Part shown: one piece after another, positions 16,771-25,188 of the stretch
Layout: each line of letters opens with the position of its first letter
How positions within the stretch are numbered: position 1 is the stretch's first letter
Virus record (IMG/VR): IMGVR_UViG_3300032238_000977
Coordinates: 1-64,000 of that record
Length of the DNA stretch: 64,000 bases
Reading direction: 5' to 3' (one strand)
Source: a virus
Notes under the pieces: generated by a model
What the model was told of the DNA's origin: nothing
The model's database searches: none
The model's input: the letters and a program-made list of their open reading frames with translations, nothing else
Translations under genes and position numbers: made by a program

Positions 16771-17438
16771 TCCTTACCTTTGATAAAAAGTTCAACGCAT
16801 TCAATAAAATGACTTTCAAAAGGTTTCCATTTTTCTTCAGGAACAATCTCAGGATCAACGTACCAATCTTCAAACGGATTGTTACCATTAGCCACATGGT
16901 AAGCAACTAATTTATATCCAAGATCTTGTAGCAGTTCTCTAGACTCTTTAACTACATCTTGATTTCCACCAGCATAAACATCAGTTTCAAATGTAATAAC
17001 ATTAAATCTATATTTTTTAAGATCAATTGCTTTAAGTGCTGCAAGCGTTTGTTTAGCAGGTTCAATGTCTACTTGTAGATAATCAATCCTATTTGGAAGA
17101 TTATATTTTTCAAAATACTCACTATAGTTTACAGTGGTTGCATCGCAGGTGATAATTGGATTTTTCCTCTCATCCTCAAACATTTTGTTGAGGAGTTTGT
17201 CTCTATCAAAAGAGACTCCAGTCCAATCAAATTCACTCTCTAAAACATAAGTATTATTATAATCTATTGGATAACTTGACCCAATTTCTACATATGTTCC
17301 GTTCCTTTTTCCATCAAGAACTGTGAGAACAAATAAATCTTGGTACGCCTGGGAATAAGTTCTTTTTAATTTATCAGAACCTTTGAAGGTATGAAGCAAT
17401 TCATCTTTATGAGCTTCATAATAAGTATTAATATTCAT
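16767..17438 (-). CDS. FkbM-like methyltransferase (copy B)
   Basis: 223 aa. YSQAYQDLFVL and NGTYVEIGSSYPIDYNNTYV form the SAM site; IDYLQVDIEPAKQTLAAL parallels the FkbM KIDxEG motif but with EPA in place of EGS. A late-type TATAAATA element lies 45 nt upstream, so this gene may start a late sub-operon. Confidence 0.72.
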   Translation of the reverse strand: MNINTYYEAHKDELLHTFKGSDKLKRTYSQAYQDLFVLTVLDGKRNGTYVEIGSSYPIDYNNTYVLESEFDWTGVSFDRDKLLNKMFEDERKNPIITCDATTVNYSEYFEKYNLPNRIDYLQVDIEPAKQTLAALKAIDLKKYRFNVITFETDVYAGGNQDVVKESRELLQDLGYKLVAYHVANGNNPFEDWYVDPEIVPEEKWKPFESHFIECVELFIKGKE

Positions 17439-17482
17439 TCAAGATCTCCAAACAAAAATAATTAATTTAAAAATTATAGAAA

Positions 17483-17490
17483 TATTTATA
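17483..17490 (-). promoter_or_regulatory. T4 late-type TATAAATA inside the sugar block
   Basis: A perfect TATAAATA on the minus strand, overlapping the dehydrogenase stop, in one of the few gaps of the block. It would serve the genes from 17438 leftward. Confidence 0.6.
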
Positions 17491-18655
17491 GGTCGATATT
17501 AAGTATGTCTTCATCAATATCAGATTCAGATTCAAAAAATCTTACTCTGTCATAATATTTTTCATACATCTCATCTTTTACTTTATCAATAACTGTTTGA
17601 TTGTCTGTAATATAAACTTTATATCCAGCATCCAATAGCATAGTACAAAGTTTATATTGTTGGCTTTCCGTTATGATATCCGTACCCTTTTTATATGCAA
17701 TATGATCAAAATGGAAAGGAACCTTGTTTACATTTTGATCAACAAAGTAGTTAAACAAAAATTTAGAATGTTCTTCATTAAAGCTGTCCGTAGTCAGTCC
17801 AAGATTGTATTGTAACCCCAATTTTTTAGCATAAGCAGCAAAAGATCGATTATCTCTCGGTAAGCATGGACCACCAAATCCAAATCCATATTTCATATAT
17901 TTGCTACCAATCCTAGTATCTTCCCCAATTGCCTTCAGAACGGTAGAGATTTCATCTTCCATTCCAGCAAGAGTCATGAGTTCACCAACCATGTTAGCAT
18001 AACTAATTTTTGTAGTGAGGTAACAATTAACTGCTAGTTTTACAAGTTCTGCAGCAGTTGTACTCATATTATATACATGAGGTTCTGTTACTTGAATCTT
18101 GGAATAGATCTCACTTATCTTAAAAATGTTATCGCTACTTTTTTCAGAAGTTCCAACCAAAACCATATCAGCATGTTGAAGATCTTTGACTATAGATCCT
18201 TGTGCAATAAATTCTGGATTATAAAATACATCAATATTATATGGATTCAATTTCTGTTGAAATAATTCACAATCACCTGGATTTGTAGTACACCCTACAA
18301 CAAAAATTTTATCTTTAATGTTACTATTTGTAAGAGCAGACTGTTCAATATCAGATACTACTTTCCATACAGAACTAACGTCATAACTACCATCAGGTAA
18401 GGATGGAGTTGCTACAAGAGTATAGACGATATCACATTCCGAAATAACTTCCAGATTATTTGTTGTTGCTCTGAAATTTATTGCATTATCCAGAAGTTCT
18501 ACTACTTCAGGTTCTTCCGTAATGATTAGCCTTTCATTCAATTTTTTAACATAATCATCACGAATATCGGATACGAGAACGTCATATCCCGCCTTTTCTA
18601 GAAGAAGAGCAAAGCAAATGCCCAATCTTCCAGTTCCAATTACACCAATTTTCAT
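17486..18655 (-). CDS. UDP-glucose/GDP-mannose 6-dehydrogenase
   Basis: 389 aa from ATG 18655 (ATGA overlap). N-terminal Rossmann GVIGTGRLGICFA at 4-16, VFYNPEFIAQGSIV around 143-156 and the catalytic Cys near 264 in GFGFGGPCLPRDN. It makes an NDP-uronic acid by two successive NAD-dependent oxidations. The GGPC spacing is typical of the family, so it is probably active. UDP-Glc versus GDP-Man specificity cannot be read here. Confidence 0.88.
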   Translation of the reverse strand: MKIGVIGTGRLGICFALLLEKAGYDVLVSDIRDDYVKKLNERLIITEEPEVVELLDNAINFRATTNNLEVISECDIVYTLVATPSLPDGSYDVSSVWKVVSDIEQSALTNSNIKDKIFVVGCTTNPGDCELFQQKLNPYNIDVFYNPEFIAQGSIVKDLQHADMVLVGTSEKSSDNIFKISEIYSKIQVTEPHVYNMSTTAAELVKLAVNCYLTTKISYANMVGELMTLAGMEDEISTVLKAIGEDTRIGSKYMKYGFGFGGPCLPRDNRSFAAYAKKLGLQYNLGLTTDSFNEEHSKFLFNYFVDQNVNKVPFHFDHIAYKKGTDIITESQQYKLCTMLLDAGYKVYITDNQTVIDKVKDEMYEKYYDRVRFFESESDIDEDILNIDL

Positions 18656-19425
18656 TTTAGCTTTGCAGTAATTAGTAAGTGCCAACCAAGATTCTTTTCA
18701 AGAGTCCTGAACATTTCATCAGGCATAGATTCAAACCAAGGTTGTTTGAGGTATTCACCTTTCTTATAAGGTTCTATTTGATATGGAAAGATATGATCCT
18801 GTTCAATTGAAAGAACTTCATATCCTTCCAATAATTCTACCACATCTTGCTTTGTATACGTCTTTGCAATCGGACAACCATACTGTGCTTCTGGTTGATC
18901 TAAACCAGATTCAATCATATAATTTTTCCAAGAATCTTTTGCATAAAGCATAATTTTGAGAATACTATTCTCATTCATATACTTCTTAATCTCAGAAATA
19001 ATCTTTTCTGGATGGGGACTATGATGAATTACACCAAAAGAGTAAATTAAATCATAAGTTTCTACTGGGACAAAAGAGGAGAGTTCTTCGGCATTACCAG
19101 AATAAAACTCTCCAGTTTGTGCAAATACTTCAAATCGTTTTCTAGCAAGTTCAAGACTTGATTCGGAAAGTTCTACTCCAGTATAATCAGAACCAACAGC
19201 AGCAAAGTTAATTCCAACAGTTGCAAGTCCGCAACCAATTTCTAAAACTTTTTTACCTTCCCATTTTGGAAATTCAGTAAACTTAAGAATATGAGGTTCT
19301 GCCGTAAACTTTTTCCGTTCTACTTCATTAAAGTATTCTTTAGTTCCAATCTCTTTACTGGAATGTTTTACGTTACAAGGACGATCATTCCAAAACTTTT
19401 TTACGTCTTCAATTGTTGCAGTCAT
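18652..19425 (-). CDS. SAM-dependent methyltransferase (Methyltransf_11/UbiE type)
   Basis: 257 aa. KKVLEIGCGLATVGINFAAV (motif I), TGVELSESSLELARKRF and LIYSFGVIHHSPHPEKII (motif II with a typical HHS) mark a small-molecule or sugar methyltransferase. Overlaps nadE and the dehydrogenase at both ends as ATGA. Confidence 0.82.
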   Translation of the reverse strand: MTATIEDVKKFWNDRPCNVKHSSKEIGTKEYFNEVERKKFTAEPHILKFTEFPKWEGKKVLEIGCGLATVGINFAAVGSDYTGVELSESSLELARKRFEVFAQTGEFYSGNAEELSSFVPVETYDLIYSFGVIHHSPHPEKIISEIKKYMNENSILKIMLYAKDSWKNYMIESGLDQPEAQYGCPIAKTYTKQDVVELLEGYEVLSIEQDHIFPYQIEPYKKGEYLKQPWFESMPDEMFRTLEKNLGWHLLITAKLK

Positions 19426-20177
19426 AGTTTAAATGTAGGGATGGGTTCCATTTTATGTTTGTTTTGAGAGTTGAACTTTGCAAGAACTTCAACTGCTGGT
19501 CCAGTTCCATTTTCCATTGCTTCTTCAAGTTCGGTATAAGAAACTCCGATCTGATCTTCATCAGTTCTTCCGTCTTCCCAGAGACCATCTGTAGGTTGTG
19601 CATCAATGATACGTTGATCTACACCAAGATGCTTTCCAAGTTTCCATACTTCAGTTTTATAAAGATCGGCAATTGGAGCAATATCAACTCCACCGTCACC
19701 ATATTTAGTATAGAATCCTATACCATAATCTTCAACCTTATTACCAGTACCAACAACAATACCGCCAACAGAACCTGCAACCTGATACAAAGTAACCATA
19801 CGAATACGAGACTTTGTATTTGCAAGAGCAAGTTTATTAGAAACCATATCATTACCCAACCAGAATCCCAAGCTCTTGGTAAACTGCTCATAAGTGGAAG
19901 AGAGATCAACTTTTAGGGGAGTAACATTCTTATAACTATTAGAAAGAAATTCTCTATGAACTTCTGAAAGTTCTGCCTGAGAAAAAATTTGATTCAGAGG
20001 CATCGATAGGACATATGTTGGAAGTCCTGTCTCGGCACAAAGAGTTGATACAACTGAAGAATCAATACCTCCAGAAATACCAACAACCAAGGACTTAATA
20101 TTATTTGTCGTAGCGTAATCTTTAATCCAACCTACAACTCTTGTTTTTAATTCAGAATAATCAGTAATACGATTCAT
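19422..20177 (-). CDS. nadE: NH3-dependent NAD+ synthetase NadE
   Basis: 251 aa from ATG 20177, which overlaps the upstream stop as ATGA; a TTG 12 nt earlier is rejected. The PP-loop SGGIDSS lies at 35-41; ANTKSRIRMVTLYQVA, GTGNKVEDYGIGFYTKYGDG and APIADLYKTEVWKLGKHLG are NadE signatures. It converts nicotinic acid adenine dinucleotide to NAD+ with ATP and ammonia; no glutaminase domain is present. It may supply NAD for the sugar epimerases and dehydrogenase beside it or for wider host metabolism. Confidence 0.92.
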   Translation of the reverse strand: MNRITDYSELKTRVVGWIKDYATTNNIKSLVVGISGGIDSSVVSTLCAETGLPTYVLSMPLNQIFSQAELSEVHREFLSNSYKNVTPLKVDLSSTYEQFTKSLGFWLGNDMVSNKLALANTKSRIRMVTLYQVAGSVGGIVVGTGNKVEDYGIGFYTKYGDGGVDIAPIADLYKTEVWKLGKHLGVDQRIIDAQPTDGLWEDGRTDEDQIGVSYTELEEAMENGTGPAVEVLAKFNSQNKHKMEPIPTFKL

Positions 20178-21028
20178 AGTACAATCCAATTTTTGGGATA
20201 AAGATCTTTGGTATTTTTATCTGCATAAGCAGGTCCAAACCACATTTTTGGTGCAATCACTTTTTTATTTGGATTGGAAATCAACCATGCACCCCACCAG
20301 CTCATACTACTATTAGCAATAATAGCATGAGAACACAAAGACATCAAGCACAAATCGGAATATGGAGTATATGATCCATCATCATATTTTTCTTGAGGTT
20401 CTGAAATTAAAAACCTATCACTAGAGAAAAATTCTTGCTCTCTTACCCATTCAGGAGAATCAGAAAAAACAATTACAGGTTGATCATCATCAAACTCGGC
20501 AAGTGCCTTTTGATAATATTCGATTGGCTGAACAGGATGTTGATCCCCACATTGGGTATAACTCCATTTAAATCCACGAGGATCTGTAAGATTAGGATCG
20601 CCTCTGCGAACATGAAGCATAATGGGTTCTCCTTCTACAGAGTCTATCATCTCCTTACAAGGTTGCAAATGCTCATCATGAAAAGTAAATTCTTTACGAA
20701 TTTCATCTGAAATATTTTCAAAATACTTTTCAGATTGAAAGAATCCATGAAGACTTACGTTATCTGGACATTGCTCAAAGAGTTCTTCATCAAAATGAAA
20801 AAACCTTTCTCCAATGTATTTAAAATGCTCAATAAAATTTAAATTCTCTTCCTTTACAGATTCCAATTTAAAACAGTTATGAAGACTATAGTTTTCAATA
20901 CCTTTTTTATTAAACGGAGGAATACACCATTCATATCCACGATTTGCAGCAATTCCACGAATAGCAGCATACTCAAACATTTGATTTCCTAGTCTTCCTA
21001 GACTTCCAATCTGATTAAATGCTAACAT
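20174..21028 (-). CDS. GT11 alpha-1,2-fucosyltransferase-like enzyme (copy B)
   Basis: 284 aa, clearly paralogous to copy A at 8691: IGSLGRLGNQMFEYAAIRGI, LHVRRGDPNLTDPRG, IVFSDSPEWV and IIANSSMSWWGAWLI. All GT11 landmarks are intact. An insert around the RGD region and the changed IVANSSF/IIANSSM stretch suggest a different acceptor. Overlaps the upstream epimerase by 14 nt. Confidence 0.88.
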   Translation of the reverse strand: MLAFNQIGSLGRLGNQMFEYAAIRGIAANRGYEWCIPPFNKKGIENYSLHNCFKLESVKEENLNFIEHFKYIGERFFHFDEELFEQCPDNVSLHGFFQSEKYFENISDEIRKEFTFHDEHLQPCKEMIDSVEGEPIMLHVRRGDPNLTDPRGFKWSYTQCGDQHPVQPIEYYQKALAEFDDDQPVIVFSDSPEWVREQEFFSSDRFLISEPQEKYDDGSYTPYSDLCLMSLCSHAIIANSSMSWWGAWLISNPNKKVIAPKMWFGPAYADKNTKDLYPKNWIVL

Positions 21029-21872
21029 AATCCTCCTTCATAGACTCAAATACTTTAGCAATACCTTGTTCGATAGTTGTTTTAGGGATCCACCATTTAG
21101 ATAGATACAAATCTGGGCGATTCTTTTTATCCATCTGAACACTATCTTTTTCAGTAGATGGTTGCAGTTTCACATCATACTTACCGATCAGATTAAATTG
21201 CCCAACTATCATATTTGCAATATGAATAATCTTAGTTGGATGGTAACTTGTAATATGAAGATTATCTTCTGAAGTAAAGTCAGTATAATTCTCCATAATG
21301 GATTCAAGTGCTTCACAACAATCTTCGGCATAAAGGAACTCACGTTCCTCTTCACCATCAGTAAGCATATCAATCACACCAGTCTCAAATCCTTTACGAA
21401 TAAAGTCTGTGATAACGTGTGCTTTCTCATGATCCTTCTCAATACCATAAACATTCCAGAACTTAACGATCAGTCCTTTGAGTGATTTAGTATACAGTTC
21501 ACCAACGTTCTTGAGAACTCCATATGGAGAGTAACTCATATTACTCATTTGAGATGAGGCAAAGATAAACCTTTTATTATACTTTTGAAGCAATCCAAAA
21601 GCATTTGCCATTAAACGAGCATTGTTATCAATAAATTTGAAAGTATGTTGATACTTCTTGAGATAACGTGATCCACCCACATCAAATGCAAGAAAGAATA
21701 CAAAGTCTGCAGTCTCAATTGCATTCTCAAGATATTGATTAGGAATAACAGTCATATCATGATTAGGAGTTTCCACCTTATCAAAATCAATAACTGTGTG
21801 ACCTTTACTGCGAAGATATTCTGAGAGATAGGCACCGATCTGCCCACTAGATCCTAAAATAGTAATTTTCAT
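21015..21872 (-). CDS. NAD-dependent epimerase/dehydratase family protein
   Basis: 285 aa from ATG 21872. TILGSSGQIGAYLSEYL is the NAD loop, FIFASSQMSN the SDR Ser strand and SPYGVLKNVGE the YxxxK pair. LKGLIVKFWNVYG and EEREFLYAEDCCEALE complete an extended SDR. Substrate unknown. Confidence 0.8.
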   Translation of the reverse strand: MKITILGSSGQIGAYLSEYLRSKGHTVIDFDKVETPNHDMTVIPNQYLENAIETADFVFFLAFDVGGSRYLKKYQHTFKFIDNNARLMANAFGLLQKYNKRFIFASSQMSNMSYSPYGVLKNVGELYTKSLKGLIVKFWNVYGIEKDHEKAHVITDFIRKGFETGVIDMLTDGEEEREFLYAEDCCEALESIMENYTDFTSEDNLHITSYHPTKIIHIANMIVGQFNLIGKYDVKLQPSTEKDSVQMDKKNRPDLYLSKWWIPKTTIEQGIAKVFESMKEDYVSI

Positions 21873-21877
21873 TTTAC

Positions 21878-22792
21878 TCAATTAAACAAACTGCGATAGA
21901 CTTCCCAATATTTCTTAGTTTCTTCTGGAAGATAATTTGTATAATTTTCCAAATCTTTAACCAAATTTAGTGTATTTCTATACCCAATAATTTCTTTCTC
22001 CAAGTTAGTAATAAGATCTTGAACATTTCTATCTTGATAGACTGAAGATCTATTATAAATTACAGAATTTGGAAAATAATGTTGCAGAATATACCCACCC
22101 CAAATATCATCCATTCTTCCAACATGAGGTAGGACAGAGTAATAAGGAATAACTTCACGGGACAAAAAAGTATTTTGACTGTTAAATGGTGCTATAAAAT
22201 TTGAACAATATGGTTTTGTTATCTCAGAATATTTTACAATTGGTTTAATAGAAAGTCTAGCCATTGCGTCAATATCAGGATCTCCATCCCACAAATCTGC
22301 TTGAACTAAAACTTTTCTTTTTATTTTTCCCTTATAGTCAACATTATGTCTTGTGGGTACATACTCTAATGGATAACCTCTGTGCCAAACTTGATTACTT
22401 TTGGTTACAGACAAAGGATCAAAAACATCATGCTTTGTTGGTTCATACAAATCACATTCGATTTCCTTTCCAACATATAAATCAGACCCCCAATCATCAT
22501 AAGGAATATTATCATCATCTACGGTTGCTATTACATCAGCACCCAAGTTATAAGCTTCAACAAAACCAACATTTCTTCTTTGAATGGATTTCCACCCAAT
22601 TACATCCGACAATTCTTTATACTTTTTTTCCTGATCATCTGGATGCAAATAAATGCAATTTAGTTTTTCATATTCTGAGTGTGGAGTTTTAGTATCTCCA
22701 ACAACGATTAAAGTCCAATCATTAAATTCGCAAAATTTATGAGTTGCTACAGTTGGACTATTAATCGTTGTTGTTACAATATATTTTTTCAT
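21878..22792 (-). CDS. Putative glycosyltransferase, RGP/STELLO-like
   Basis: 304 aa. Starts KKYIVTTTINSPTVATHKF; RRNVGFVEAYNLGADVIATVDDDNIPYDDW carries the DDD motif seen in reversibly glycosylated polypeptide and STELLO-type GT-A proteins. No transmembrane anchor. Could be a transferase or a sugar mutase; the family call is tentative. Confidence 0.6.
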   Translation of the reverse strand: MKKYIVTTTINSPTVATHKFCEFNDWTLIVVGDTKTPHSEYEKLNCIYLHPDDQEKKYKELSDVIGWKSIQRRNVGFVEAYNLGADVIATVDDDNIPYDDWGSDLYVGKEIECDLYEPTKHDVFDPLSVTKSNQVWHRGYPLEYVPTRHNVDYKGKIKRKVLVQADLWDGDPDIDAMARLSIKPIVKYSEITKPYCSNFIAPFNSQNTFLSREVIPYYSVLPHVGRMDDIWGGYILQHYFPNSVIYNRSSVYQDRNVQDLITNLEKEIIGYRNTLNLVKDLENYTNYLPEETKKYWEVYRSLFN

Positions 22793-23613
22793 TTTTTAAA
22801 TCCAATGTATTTTTCAACAAATTTTTCTGTTGTATATTCATTAATTGCTTTATTGTAAGCATTATCAATTAAATACTGGTAATTAGAATAATCCGCCAAA
22901 ATAGTGTTTAACTTTTCCTGGAGATCTTCTTCACTTTCGAAATAAACAAAGTCCTCATTTTCAACGAACCATTCCTCAATAACATTATACTTATCTTTCA
23001 GAACTAGCATTAATGTTCTTGAAAAAGCTGCTTCAAAAGTTCTACTTTTTAATTGAGGAGTTCCATAAGATAACATATTCTGGATGACTGATATTTTACT
23101 TTTGGAAACCAATTTTAATTTTTCAATGTAACTTACACCCAAATTAGTTTCCAATCCATTTTGTCTTTGAAAAGAGACGTAACGATAATTATACTGAGAA
23201 ATTATATTTGCTAATCTCCTAACATGGGGAATATTTACATATCCAGTATAAATTACATCATATAGTTTTTCAGTTTGTTCGGGAATGTATTTTGGGTTGA
23301 AAGGAAAAAATACATTTGTTCTTCCTTTTCTACCTGTTACATTCGGGCTAACAATGGTAAACGCATTATCAACATAAGGTAAATAATTATCCAAACCATA
23401 CGGATCAGAATATGTTCCATCAGGTTCTGGTTTTGCTTGTTCCTCTAGGCAAAGCAAATATTTTGGAACATTTGTAGGTTCTTTAATTGAAGGATCAGGT
23501 TCACATCCAATAAACAAAAGGCAATCATTTGCTTTATCAGAAAATTCTTCAAATCCAAACATTCTAACTGGATCGTCAGGATAATTTCCCCGAAAATTAG
23601 GAATGACTTTCAT
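22789..23613 (-). CDS. Putative GT-B glycosyltransferase (group 1-like)
   Basis: 274 aa. YDVIYTGYVNIPHVRRLANI starts a second Rossmann domain and LKSRTFEAAFSRTLMLVLKDKYNVIEEWF resembles the donor-binding segment (E-F-N/S-E/F) of short Glyco_trans_1_2 proteins. The N-terminal half is unlike known families. Confidence 0.6.
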   Translation of the reverse strand: MKVIPNFRGNYPDDPVRMFGFEEFSDKANDCLLFIGCEPDPSIKEPTNVPKYLLCLEEQAKPEPDGTYSDPYGLDNYLPYVDNAFTIVSPNVTGRKGRTNVFFPFNPKYIPEQTEKLYDVIYTGYVNIPHVRRLANIISQYNYRYVSFQRQNGLETNLGVSYIEKLKLVSKSKISVIQNMLSYGTPQLKSRTFEAAFSRTLMLVLKDKYNVIEEWFVENEDFVYFESEEDLQEKLNTILADYSNYQYLIDNAYNKAINEYTTEKFVEKYIGFKK

Positions 23614-23625
23614 AATTATATAAAA

Positions 23626-24675
23626 TTATTTTGAATTTTTAATTTGATCAGAAATCCAAGTATAAGTCTTGCGAATTCCTTCTTCTAATGTTTGTTGATA
23701 ATCCCAACCCAGTTTTTCTCGGATGAGATCATTATTGGAGTTACGTCCACGAACACCAAGAGGTCCATCAATATGATTTTTCTCTACAGTCTTTGCAGAT
23801 ACTTTAGCAGCAGTATCAACCAATTGATTGATAGTAACCATTTCCTCAGATCCAATATTCACTGGTCCAATGAAGTCGGAATCCATCATTCTGCGTGTTG
23901 CTTCGATGCATTCATCAATATACAGGAAGGAACGAGTTTGTAGGCCATCTCCCCACACTTCTATGGTTCCACCTTCCTCTGGAAGGTAGGCAACTTTACG
24001 ACAGATTGCTGCTGGTGCCTTCTCTCTTCCACCTTCCCACGTCCCTTCAGGACCGAAGATATTGTGGTAACGAGCAACACGCACGGGAATATTGTAGTTA
24101 CGGTTATAAGCGAAATAAAGACGCTCACTAAAAAGTTTCTCCCAACCATATTCGGAATCTGGGTTTGCTGGATATGCGGATTCTTCACGACAGTCGGGAT
24201 TATCGGGATCAAGTTGATTATGTTCTGGATACATACACGCAGATCCAGAATAGAAAATCTTAGTCTTATTAATTCCAGTCCTCTCATTCATTTTATGTTG
24301 CTCTTCAAGAACATTCAGATTGATAGAAACTGAATTATGCATGATGTCTGCATCGTTCTCACCAGTGAAAACAAATCCAGCACCGCCCATATCAGCAGCA
24401 AACTGATAGATCTCATCAAATGTTTGAATATAACGATAAGGAACTGAATTATAGAAGTTTCCTTGGTCGCCTTTAAATTCAAGAACACGACGAACAAAAT
24501 CTACGTCTCTAAGATCTCCCTGAATAAATTCATGCGCTTCAGTGGGAGAATACTCAGGTCTCTTAAGGTCTACACCACGTACCCAATATCCTTCGGAACG
24601 TAGTCTTTTAACCATATGACTTCCGATAAAGCCACCCGCACCAAGAACAAGTGCAGTCTTAGTATATTGACTCAT
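23626..24675 (-). CDS. GDP-mannose 3,5-epimerase homologue
   Basis: 349 aa, close to plant GME length. GAGGFIG at 12-18 binds NAD; QFAADMGGAGFVFT, YSGSACMYPEHNQL (Cys147), YGWEK (Tyr176/Lys180), YHNIFGPEGTWEGGREKAPA (Lys219) and WGDGLQTRSFLYIDE follow the GME family almost motif by motif, including the extra acid-base Cys and Lys that distinguish it from other SDR enzymes. GME turns GDP-D-mannose into GDP-L-galactose (and GDP-L-gulose). It is the first gene of the sugar block, behind its own promoter. Confidence 0.88.
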   Translation of the reverse strand: MSQYTKTALVLGAGGFIGSHMVKRLRSEGYWVRGVDLKRPEYSPTEAHEFIQGDLRDVDFVRRVLEFKGDQGNFYNSVPYRYIQTFDEIYQFAADMGGAGFVFTGENDADIMHNSVSINLNVLEEQHKMNERTGINKTKIFYSGSACMYPEHNQLDPDNPDCREESAYPANPDSEYGWEKLFSERLYFAYNRNYNIPVRVARYHNIFGPEGTWEGGREKAPAAICRKVAYLPEEGGTIEVWGDGLQTRSFLYIDECIEATRRMMDSDFIGPVNIGSEEMVTINQLVDTAAKVSAKTVEKNHIDGPLGVRGRNSNNDLIREKLGWDYQQTLEEGIRKTYTWISDQIKNSK

Positions 24676-24708
24676 TTTTTGATCAAAAATAATAATCTCA
24701 TATTATAT

Positions 24709-24737
24709 ATTATACTAAAAAAGGAGAGTTTATGCAA
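24709..24737 (-). promoter_or_regulatory. Sigma70-type promoter of the 18 kb sugar block
   Basis: TTGCAT (24732-24737), 17-bp spacer, TATAAT (24709-24714), 34 nt upstream of the epimerase ATG. The -35 lies in the loop of the terminator hairpin and the T-run is the spacer. Confidence 0.8.
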
Positions 24738-24743
24738 CTCTCC
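24715..24743 (-). terminator. Intrinsic terminator fused to the sugar-block promoter
   Basis: Minus-strand stem GGAGAGTT / AACTCTCC (8 bp), loop GCATA, then TTTTTT. It ends transcripts coming from the small genes and tRNAs upstream. Confidence 0.88.
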
Positions 24744-24942
24744 TCTAGGTCTTTCAGGCTCGCCACCAATTCTTTAACTGGAAATTGGAAACCAGGCGGG
24801 GAGAGTATCCCATCCGCACCACCAGTTTTTTAAAGAAACTGGAAACTTTTAAGAGGGTCATATGACTCCACCAGTACTTTTAAAGTCTCTCCGTGACTTC
24901 GAGGGGGTCCCGACCAGTACTTTTTAAGTCTCTCCGTGACTA
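24744..24942 (-). ncRNA. Structured intergenic region, possible non-coding RNA or 3' UTR
   Basis: About 200 nt with no credible ORF between the 82-aa gene and the terminator. It holds several inverted repeats: CCAATT/AAATTGG (24766-24787), CCAGTT/AACTGG arms (about 24822-24842), GTCATATGAC (24857-24866), and the direct repeat listed separately. Density of pairing suggests RNA structure; no known family recognised. Confidence 0.4.
24870..24940. repeat. Two 28-nt direct repeats, 43 nt apart
   Basis: The unit runs from CCAGTACTTT to CTCTCCGTGACT (24870-24897 and 24913-24940) and differs at a single base in the T/A run. The second copy touches the stop codon of the 82-aa gene. Confidence 0.75.
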
Positions 24943-25188
24943 TTGATCCCAAAATTCTTCACTGTCTTTTACATAACAAGGAACCCTATCTGGATCTAAC
25001 CATTTTGCATACTCAATATCTTCCATTGCGGTAGAACATTGCATAGCATTGTCAAATAGATAGATATCATTCCATCGTTTAGTGTATTCGTTTTGTTTTT
25101 GCATACGGTAATCAAGTTTACCGTTGATTTCAAGAATACCTGCTTCAATAAAACGATATCCTTCACGTTCCAAGATAACCTTGGTCAT
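24940..25188 (-). CDS. Hypothetical protein, acidic
   Basis: 82 aa (start MTKVILEREGYRFIEAGILE). Mixed alpha/beta composition, Tyr/Asp-rich C-terminal part, no recognised motif. Its start overlaps the upstream stop as ATGA, so it is translated with the 71-aa gene from the promoter at 25423. Confidence 0.65.
   Translation of the reverse strand: MTKVILEREGYRFIEAGILEINGKLDYRMQKQNEYTKRWNDIYLFDNAMQCSTAMEDIEYAKWLDPDRVPCYVKDSEEFWDQ

Noticed and set aside
24870-24942. Direct repeats as a CRISPR array
   Set aside because: Only two copies with one short spacer, no cas genes and no third repeat.
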